This document shows, piece by piece, positions 57,247-64,000 of a stretch of 64,000 nt of DNA. A program made the translations under genes and the position numbers. The DNA lies in assembly GCA_022036555.1 (NCBI GenBank), contig CM039126.1:1948676-2012675 (forward strand). The letters are read 5' to 3'. This DNA is from Microstegium vimineum. Lineage: Eukaryota > Streptophyta > Magnoliopsida > Poales > Poaceae. A model generated the notes under the pieces. That model ran no database searches. It had not been told where the DNA came from and saw only the letters and a list, made by a program, of their open reading frames with translations. How positions within the stretch are numbered: position 1 is the first letter of the stretch; every line of letters starts with the position of its first letter.

Positions 57247-58044
57247 GCTCGCAAAGATAGGGAAATGAATGTTGAGTTGAAAGGGCTCGCCAAAGGGTTC
57301 GCCTATAAGGTCAAGACATTCAACATTTATGATGTGAATGGCTATCGATTTCACTCAAGAAACAATGAGCAGAGTCGGCCCAATCGGAAAACCACCAATA
57401 CCGGAGTCCGTACGCCCGACACCGATGAGCGTGACTACTACGACATAGTAGAAGAAATATACCAGCTCCAGTTTGAGTGTCACAAAGGTCCTAATCCAGT
57501 CGTATTCAAAGTCGATTGGTTTGATCCTAATGTCACGAGAACATCTCCTGAGATTGGACAAGTCGAAATTCGACAAGATTCTATCTATCAAGGAGAGGAT
57601 GTCTATATTGTGGCACAACAGGCCACACAAGTCTATTACCTCCCATGGGCGTGCCAAAAAACCCCCAATCTTATGGGTTGGTCCCTTGTGCAGTTGGTAT
57701 CGCCACACGGTAAATTGTCTGTCCCAAACGCAGAGGATTACCACTTTGACCCAAACGCAGAGGATTTCTATCAATCAGAGGACCTAGAAGGGAGGTTTGA
57801 CATAGACATGTTTTCGCTGATGGGCATGGAAGTTGACAATGACCATGGCACTCAGGGCGATGGAGATGAGGACGAGGGAGAAGAGGTGCAAGATGTGGAA
57901 GACTTACAAATGCTTGAGCGATTATAGTTAGGCATTGGCAATGATGACAATGATGTCCTTGAGGAAGAGGGAGAAGAGGTGCAATATGATAGTGATGACG
58001 ACACCTATGATCCAGCAGCTACCGATCATGAAGAATATTTATAA
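57247..58044 (+). pseudogene. CACTA transposase (TNPD/TNP2-like) C-terminal exon with DUF4216
   Basis: After the acceptor at 57246 the frame reads ARKDREMNVELKGLAKGF and then the DUF4216 part: NIYDVNGYRFHSRN, YYDIVEEIYQLQF and VFKVDWFDPN (57310-57530), followed by VYIVAQQATQVYYLPW (57600-57650). An acidic tail follows. A TAG at 57925-57927 interrupts the frame, which then continues in phase through another acidic repeat (GNDDNDVLEEEGEEVQYD) to TAA at 58042-58044. The catalytic DDE part would lie upstream, inside the gap. It lies just before the TNPA-like gene, the common CACTA order. Confidence 0.88.
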
Positions 58045-58166
58045 TTCATGTAATACTATATTATTATTATTGTAATTGTGTTTGGTTCATTTTCCATCTC
58101 TTTATAAGTATTTATAATTAATTGTGCTGATTGGTTTTCTGTTTGAAATTGCAGGCACTCGACAAA

Positions 58167-60252
58167 ATGTCTGGCGGAAGGCCTACACGTCGTTCACTCC
58201 ATGACCTCTACACGACGCCGTCCGCGGCGACCGCGGAGGCCGCAGCGCCTAAGGTGGAGACCTGGCAGGCGAGGAGAGGTTGTGGCCACCCCCACGGCCA
58301 GAGCGGCCGCGGCGGCCGTGCGAGGCCCCCTGTACAGTCGCCTCCCACACCGGCGGTGGACCAGGACCACCAGGCCATGGACGAGGACGACCAGGTGGCC
58401 GGGCTCCACACAGGCAACGGTGAGGCTCCAGAGCAGGAGGTAGGAGAGGGCTCTACCTCCTCATCGACAGTCTGGTTGCGTGGGCCCGCGAGGCTCCCGT
58501 CACGCCCGATCCTAGCTCCCCACCGCCCAGTGATTCGACCCATGGGCGACGAGTAAGTATTATTTCAGTACTATTTCATATGAAGTATTGAAAATCGAAC
58601 TGCAGACTAATATTTTTTGTTAATGACTCTTGCAGCAACTGGGTAGTTGTGTCCGGACAGAAGGGTTGTCACATCAATGGCATTCTTGGCCTTCTGGTTC
58701 GGCAGCACTACCCTGGCCTGGTCGAGTACAACGTGGTGACGACGCCGCCCTAGACGTGGGCCCACTTCTACGCCGCTGAGGACAACGACCACAGATCCGT
58801 TGCGGGGCGGATCAAGGCCGAGTTCTGGGTGATTCTTCATCGCACTAAATTTGTCTAAACTACTAATTGATTGGTCGTTGGTGATATAATGATTGTATGC
58901 AAGACTTCTACATGTGCGAGCCAGGGTACGAGGACAAGGCGTCGCAAGTGCAAGACAAGGTCTGCAAGGCTCGACTCTCACACCTGTACCACGAGACGTG
59001 GCTCCAGTGCATTATCAACTACCACGCCGACGTCCTTGGCGAGAAAGTGCAGAAGAGTGAGGCCAGGACCATGACGCTCACCAGGGAGCAGTACCAGTCG
59101 GTAAGTATGAAACATCAATACTACCACCTTGATTGTTATTTTCTGACGTATCAATAACTTGATGACATGCAGCGATGTCCTGATTGGTGCGCCAGGCACC
59201 GCCTCTGCTGAGACGGTATTCTGGACAGGTGGCTCTCGCCCGAGTGGATGGAGAAGAGTCAGGTCCGTCGAGATTGCCGCCTACAGATGACTGGGACCGC
59301 ACACCACCAGGGCAACCAGAGCCTCTCCCAGTACGCTTCGAACTGGGTAATCTTCTTTGTGTTTTCATCTTTATTTTTTTATTATAACTCAATTCTCATT
59401 ACTTCTAATCCTCTTTATGTTTTCCTCGCAGTCCGGGTCGCACCAAGGCCAGGAGTGCAACGACTTCATGGCGTTTAGCCTGGCACACAAGGGCAAGGCG
59501 ACGGACCCCACAAACACCTACAACCCAGCACACGGGCCCGAGCTGTACACCAACCCCAGCGCCCACAACCAGGTTACCGAGTAAATCTCAGCGGCTCAGA
59601 AGCGCCATGGGGAGGCCTTCGATCCGGCCATCGAGCCCCTGGACGTAGAGATCGTGATGAGGCTAGGAGGAGGGAAGCAGCACGGCCGCTACTGGATGGC
59701 GAACAGCGCGCTCGACTCCGCCTCTTTGATCTCGCAGTTAGTACTCATTCATTGCTTTTACACATCTACCTTGCATTTTCATTGTTTAACCATTGTGGGT
59801 GGCCTATTGCAGGTCAACGTGCGGAGGTTGGAGGCGGCGCAGGAGGCGACTGAGGAGTAGAGGTGGTTGGAGAGGGAGGCTGTACAAGCCCAGAGGGCGG
59901 CCGAGGAGAAGAGGCTGCAGGACATGTTCAGCTTCATGGTCAGCCTTAATTCAATTCCAGGTGTGGTCGTGCCAGAGTCGCTTCTCCGTCCAGTTGTGGC
60001 TCCTCCTCACCGCCTTTTGTTTTCGGGACTCCGGTAAGTATGTCTGTTGGTTAATTTCTTTAGCTTATGCGAATTTCCTGCAGATACTCATTAATTGACT
60101 TCTTCTTTGTGCAGCAAGTATCTATGAGTTCGAACCTAACGGTTCAAGGCGGTGGTCCCTCTCCACAGAAGGGGTGGCCAAATGACACTCCTCCGCAGTT
60201 CGGGTTGTCAGATGGCTCTTCTTCACGGTCCGGCTGGTCAGGATGGCCGTAG
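58167..60252 (+). pseudogene. CACTA TNPA-like / Transposase_24 (Ptta/En/Spm) gene, seven exons
   Basis: Seven exons fit GT-AG borders: 58167-58552, 58636 to about 58829, about 58897-59100, 59173 to about 59346, 59432 to about 59737, about 59812-60033, and about 60118-60252. The N-terminus is Arg/Pro/Gly-rich. Core motifs are NWVVVSGQKGCHINGILG, RLSHLYHETWLQCIINYHAD, GSHQGQECNDFMAFSLAHKG and LGGGKQHGRYWM, the known arrangement of Transposase_24. A coiled coil (EAVQAQRAAEEKRLQDMFSF) follows. In-frame stops at about 58751 (TAG), 59582 (TAA) and 59858 (TAG) break it. TNPA-type proteins bind the subterminal repeats. Confidence 0.85.
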
Positions 60253-60645
60253 GTACTTCTCCCTTGTATATTTTCATATTGCCCGGACTTGTATTAGACT
60301 TAGACTTGTGTTCGACTTAGACTTGTAACATATTCATAGCTATGTGATGGATTATGGACTCTATGTGATGGATTTATGGACGACATATGTATATGTGATG
60401 TATTATGGACTTATTGACATTTGTAATGCTATATGCGTATGATGGATTGTGAATAATGGATGTGATGATATATATGTGATTTGAATGGTGGATGCGATAT
60501 ATATGTGATTTGAATGGTAGATGTGATGTATATGTGATTTGAATGATGAATGTGATATATATATATATATATATATATATGTCTATTTTTTTCTCTGTAT
60601 TGTTGGAAACAAAAAAAACAAAGAAAATAGCAATTTTTTTATATT
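60253..60645. repeat. AT-rich tail of element F with ~30-bp tandem repeats and a (TA)n microsatellite
   Basis: Units of the type GATATATATGTGATTTGAAT repeat about four times between 60455 and 60555 at a spacing of about 28-32 bases. An uninterrupted (AT) run follows at 60554-60581. No coding content is visible. A looser GGATT-ATGGAC repeat precedes it at 60340-60420. Confidence 0.7.
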
Positions 60646-61250
60646 TGCCGAGTGCCATACTAGGCAACTAAATTAGTTGTCGAGTGCAATTGCCATTGCA
60701 CTCGACAACTCTGGGAAACAGAGAGCCTAAAACTGCTAGTTTCCCAGAGTTAATTGCACTCGGCAACTAATTATTAAAAAACAATTTAGTTGCCGAGTGC
60801 CAGCTTGGAGGCACTCGTCAACTAATTTCGGCAGAAAAAATAAAAAAAATTAGTTGCCAAGTGCCTTCAAACTGGCACTCGTCAACTAAATTTAGTTCAA
60901 CTAATTTCGGTAGAAAAAATAAAAAAAAATTAGTTGTCGAGTGCCTCCAAGCTGGCACTCGACAACTAATTATTTAGAAAAAAATAAAAAAATAGTTGTC
61001 GAGTGCCAGCCACGTCAGCACTCGGCAAAAAATTTGTCAAGGTTGACAGCCCAATTTTTTTTACCGAGTGCTTGGCCAGGCACTCGGCAAATTAGTTGTC
61101 GAGTGCCTAAAATCTGACACTCGACAACTAAATTAGTTGCCGACTCGTTGTTTGTCGAGTGCTAGTTGCCGAGTACGGTACTCGGCAAACTATTTGCCGA
61201 GTGCAAAAGGCTTGTTACCGAGTGCCCCTAGCACTCGGCAACTCCAGGAT
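60646..61250. repeat. Subterminal repeats of element F
   Basis: At least fifteen copies of TTGCCGAGTGC or TTGTCGAGTGC and their complement GCACTCGGCAAC, in both directions and often as head-to-head pairs around 10-20 bases of spacer. Such arrays are the binding sites of TNPA-type proteins in CACTA elements. Confidence 0.88.
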
Positions 61251-61261
61251 TTCCTATAGTG
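61231..61261 (-). repeat. Terminal inverted repeat of element F
   Basis: On the minus strand the element begins CACTATAGGAAATCCTGG, followed by AGTTGCCGAGTGC. The partner at the left end lies in or beyond the gap. Three bases (AAA, 61262-61264) would be the target duplication, but this cannot be checked. Confidence 0.8.
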
Positions 61262-61416
61262 AAAGGTGATTATTAGTCAGTTTTGTTTTAGCCAATCCAT
61301 TTTGTAGTGTGATTCCTGCCCACTCTATGCAACTTATTGGATTGTCTCGTACAAACTAAAGCTCGTTGGTGACACACATATACATTGAACAATCCAATCT
61401 AATCACCTTTATGTAT
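61262..61416. other. Spacer between the two CACTA elements
   Basis: A 155-base unique-looking sequence containing a short imperfect inverted repeat (AATCCA...TGGATT type). I see no gene. Confidence 0.5.
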
Positions 61417-61429
61417 CACTACTCCAGAT

Positions 61430-61685
61430 CAGCCTATTAGTGACGGTTCAAAACTCCTCTGCACTGGCGGATTTTAAACCGCCACAACCAACTCGGCAGT
61501 GATGATTCTCACACATCACTGCCGGTTATGCCAAACCGATAGTGATGGCTCAAGCATCACTGCCGGTTTGTGTTACAAACCGAAAGTGATGTTTGAGCCA
61601 TCACTCCCGGTTCCTTTAACCAACCTCCTTTAACCAACCAGCAGTGTATGCTTTATATCACTGCCGGTTTTAATTGATCGACAGT
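61430..61685. repeat. Left subterminal repeats of element G
   Basis: Repeated CATCACTGCCGGTT with inverted partners, at about 20-40 base spacing. Different from the TTGCCGAGTGC repeats of F, so F and G need different binding proteins. Confidence 0.82.
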
Positions 61686-61751
61686 GATATAATTTTTACA
61701 ATAAACAGTAACATTGTATATATCGATGTGAAGGTGTCAATTTTATTTAAA

Positions 61752-61852
61752 AACCCATCAACATTTATATTACAAAAACCATCAACATATATATTACAAA
61801 ACCATCAACATATATATTACAAAACCATCAACATTTATATTACAAAAATTCA
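61752..61852. repeat. Four-copy tandem repeat of about 23 bp
   Basis: Four consecutive units of CCATCAACATWTATATTAC followed by AAAA. The inner two units are identical, and the first and last have TTT instead of ATA. Confidence 0.85.
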
Positions 61853-61881
61853 TAGAAGTGTCAATCTTATTGTACAATAGT

Positions 61882-62882
61882 TCAACGATTTAGTACTATC
61901 AATTCGGTGAAGTGTAAGTCACCGATCTTGTAACCAAAAACCTCATCGATGAACAACAACGTATTAAATAGTGCACTCTCTGTTGCTTCACAACATCGAG
62001 CACATGGTGTACTAACAACGATTAATGGTGGTCGAGTAGTTGGTGGGTCTCCCTTCTTAGTCGCAACCAACTTTGCTTGAAATCCTGCAGTAGTTAGTGT
62101 TGGGTCTTCATCAGCATATTGCCAGTTGTAACCCAATGCATCCATTACTTCGTTCAGAATGGCTTCAAAACTACACCCTGCGTAGGTCATATTATACTCC
62201 TCTACCTATAAGTATTGGCACAAGATAGTGTTAATTATAAGAGCAATATCAACAACATACAAGAACAAATTTAGGTATAAGCTATGAGTCTTAGACTTAC
62301 CATTGGTGAGTTCTGAGCGATTCGTGCATTGAACCCTCGAAGATCAGGATACATGTTGTGATTAATAGCTTGAATCTTCACTGAGGACAGAGTAGGAAGT
62401 GTGATCTCATTTCTTGAGAGTGTAGTTGCACAAAATAAGACATCATACTTAATAGCAATACCCCGTTGGGCGGCCTTTATTCTCACCTCTGAGATTTGTA
62501 ACACATTGCGACCGCCAACACCACCGCGGCCACGACCACTACCACGACTACGACCCATCCTAATGGCAATTGAAAAAGAAATACGACATTGGAGTTCTAG
62601 ACCATTATCTACACGATAAAGCTGAACATCCACATTGTGCACCCTGAAATAGGCGAGTGTTCCTTTAAGCCAAACAACTGGATCAATCATCTACAGTACA
62701 TATAAGACATGTTAATTAACTTGGATGATCTAGTTTCGTACATATGAAACATATATTGATTAACTTATTATGCTTGGATGATTCACCGGTACTACTGGCA
62801 ATACCGGATCGAAACTCATACAAGTACAATAACCATTCCAACCAATTTCTTACGGTGGTGGGAGATTTCAACGTCCAATCAT
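61882..62882 (-). pseudogene. Gene fragment of unknown function inside element G, three in-phase exons
   Basis: Minus-strand exons at 62787-62882, 62301-62677 and 61882-62205 join in phase across two GT-AG introns (62678-62786 and 62206-62300) and end at a TAG or similar stop at 61882. The protein includes VRNWLEWLLYLYEFRSGIAS, then WLKGTLAYFRVHNVDVQLYR, a Gly/Arg-rich loop (RMGRSRGSGRGRGGVGGR), and FEAILNEVMDALGYNWQYAD followed by GFQAKLVATKKGDPP and CEATESALFNTLLFIDEV. The C-terminal part faintly resembles the layout of a double-stranded-RNA-binding fold, which is only an impression. I do not recognise the family. It lacks stops and frameshifts, so it is either recently captured or under selection. 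Confidence 0.6.
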
Positions 62883-62978
62883 CTATATATTAAATGACAT
62901 ATACTAAGATTATATTTCATGGAGCATCTATGTTAAATGACATATACTAAGATCATATATATATCCAGCCAACCAATT

Positions 62979-63014
<36 letters not shown>

Positions 63015-63240
63015 TATGTATCTATCTATCAAATCTATCTATTATCTATATTAAATTTCATATCTAAGATTATCTATCTCTCTCTACCTATCTATCAAAT
63101 CTATATATTATCTATATTAAATTTCATATCACATCTTAAATAACATATACTAAGATTATCTATCTCTCTCTATCTATCTATCAAATTGACATATCAAATA
63201 ACATCTCAAATAATTTCATATCACATCTTAAATAACATAT
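62883..63240. repeat. (CT)n and (CTAT)n microsatellites and AT-rich intronic DNA
   Basis: A (TC) run at 62979-63001 is followed by (TATC) units to about 63030. Three near-repeats of a unit with ATTAAATTTCATATC and ATATACTAAGATTATCTATC follow up to 63240. It lies between the putative exons of the minus-strand gene. No coding content. Confidence 0.8.
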
Positions 63241-63241
63241 A

Positions 63242-63500
63242 CTCCTCCGTCCCAAATTATAAGATATCCCAAGAATCTTGGAGAGTCAAACTATCTTAAG
63301 TTTGACCAAACTTATACAACAATATAATAATATTTATGATGTCAACTAAGTATCATTAGATTTGTTATCAATTATATTTTCATAGTATGCCTATTTGAAA
63401 CCATAAATCTTTATAGTATTTTTTATAATTATTGGTCAAACTTGAGATGCTTTGACTCTCCAAGATTCTTGGAATGTCTTATAATTTGGGACGGAGGGAG
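63242..63500. mobile_element. Stowaway-type MITE (259 bp)
   Basis: Ends CTCCTCCGTCCCAAATTATA and its inverted copy TATAATTTGGGACGGAGGGAG, flanked by TA at 63240-63241 and 63501-63502. An inner inverted part (CCAAGATTCTTGG type) extends the TIR to about 60 bases per side. This is the typical cereal Stowaway (Tc1/mariner-derived, non-autonomous). The left end lacks one C of CTCC(C)TCCGTCCC. Confidence 0.93.
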
Positions 63501-63606
63501 TACTAAGATTATCTCTCTCTATGTATTAAATTTCGTATCACATATCAAATAACATCTCAAATAGACATTTCGTCGAACACCTTGGTTGCATGAACATAGA
63601 GCTCAC

Positions 63607-63830
63607 CGCATGGAGGTTAGGGGCCGGATTCCACGGTGCTTTGCATCGTGGAGGGAGGTTGTGGCGGTGGCAAGGACGCTAGCGTGGAGCGTCGTCCTCC
63701 TGCGGCCTTCACACGGCGGCGGCGGCGTGCTGCGGTGTCGACCGGCGTGGAGCGGGGGCGGCGACGTGGAGCGGTGGCGGCTGAGTGGGCACTGGCTGAG
63801 GGGCGGCTGCCAGCTTAAATAATAACCTAG
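63607..63830 (-). pseudogene. Possible first exon of the element G gene fragment
   Basis: GC-rich minus-strand open sequence (including TTLHASVLATATTSLHDAKH) ending at a donor GTGAGC at 63606. The abrupt rise in GC fits the first exon of a grass gene. Its phase does not join directly to the exon at 62882, so another exon or a decayed splice site would be needed. Confidence 0.35.
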
Positions 63831-63834
63831 ACAC

Positions 63835-64000
63835 ATTACTGCCGGTTCTAGCCACGAACCGGCAGTGAAACTCCTCATCACTGACGGTTCGTGGCTTGAA
63901 CCGGCAGTGAATGGGCAGAGCGGCTTCACTGCCGGTTCAAGCCACGAACCGGCAGTGATGAGGAGTTTCACTGTCGGTTCTGCCCCTGCCCCCATTAATT
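63835..64000. repeat. Right-hand subterminal repeats of element G with a large inverted repeat
   Basis: Copies of AACCGGCAGTG and CACTGCCGGTT alternate. 63863-63911 and 63925-63973 are 49-base inverted copies with one mismatch and a 13-base loop. The element continues past the window. Confidence 0.85.

Larger units (their letters stand above)
56906..61261 (+). mobile_element. Element F: CACTA (En/Spm) transposon, 3' part
   Basis: Contains the transposase C-terminus with DUF4216 (57247-58044), a TNPA-like second gene (58167-60252), a subterminal zone of direct and inverted TTGCCGAGTGC repeats (60645-61250), and the terminal TCCTATAGTG at 61252-61261. On the minus strand this reads CACTATAGGAAATCC, the CACTA terminus. 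The 5' end is lost in the gap. Nonsense codons in both genes suggest that this copy is not active. Confidence 0.92.
61417..64000. mobile_element. Element G: second CACTA transposon, one end in window
   Basis: Starts CACTACTCCAGATCAGCC at 61417, with TAT before it as a possible 3-bp duplication. Inverted copies of CACTGCCGGTT / AACCGGCAGTG crowd 61430-61680 and again 63835-63980, the subterminal pattern of a CACTA family unlike F. No transposase is visible in the 2.6 kb present. The interior instead carries a gene fragment, a MITE and microsatellites, as in non-autonomous gene-carrying CACTA elements. The other terminus is outside the window. Confidence 0.8.

Noticed and set aside
57355..57774. 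139-codon minus-strand ORF over DUF4216
   Set aside because: Shadow of the DUF4216 exon on the plus strand.

Overview
The window looks like intergenic heterochromatin of a grass (Poaceae) nuclear genome. I see no cellular housekeeping gene. Nearly every base belongs to a plant transposable element: Ty3/gypsy LTR retrotransposons with plant-type antisense ORFs, two CACTA (En/Spm) DNA transposons, and a Stowaway-type MITE with the CTCC(CTCC)GTCCC ends common in cereals. The species cannot be named from this sequence.

Bases 1-56805 form a nest that can be unpicked from target-site duplications (TSDs). Element E, a Tat/RIRE2-like gypsy element on the minus strand, is the target. Element D, a gypsy element of Athila-like layout on the minus strand, lies at 219-48350 with TSD ACGAG. 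Three members of one Tat-lineage family then landed inside D: A (+, 5266-18076, TSD GCAGC, in D's integrase), C (-, 19771-31879, TSD CTTAC, in D's reverse transcriptase) and B (+, 35634-48340, TSD ACCGT, five bases from the end of D's 5' LTR). D's coding order on the minus strand is gag 34055-33450, protease, RT (31885-32400 continuing at 19765-19300), RNase H, integrase (18780-18082 continuing at 5265-4690), a short degenerate ORF region, and the 3' LTR.

Elements A, B and C share one plan: LTR of about 1 kb, PBS, gag, protease, RT, RNase H, a second (archaeal-type) RNase H, integrase, an antisense ORF with a plant mobile domain (PMD), polypurine tract and LTR. The antisense ORF of B has four recognisable GT-AG introns. 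Element E carries a different antisense ORF at the same place, resembling the 'putative gypsy type transposon' domain, and seems to have lost RT-RNase H-integrase. A 100-N gap (56806-56905) hides E's 5' LTR and the 5' end of the next element.

Bases 56906-61261 are the 3' part of CACTA element F: the DUF4216 C-terminus of its TNPD-like transposase, a multi-exon TNPA/Transposase_24-like gene with nonsense codons, subterminal repeats and the terminal CACTA repeat. After a 155-bp spacer a second CACTA element, G, starts at 61417 and runs off the window. It carries an antisense gene fragment with in-phase introns, a Stowaway MITE, microsatellites and a large inverted repeat.

Sequence quality matters. 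From about 6.8 to 29.4 kb, and again at about 53.0-54.1 kb, the sequence is full of stretched homopolymers and small indels that cross element boundaries. Frameshifts there are probably consensus errors, and domain limits are approximate, placed by comparison with copy B.
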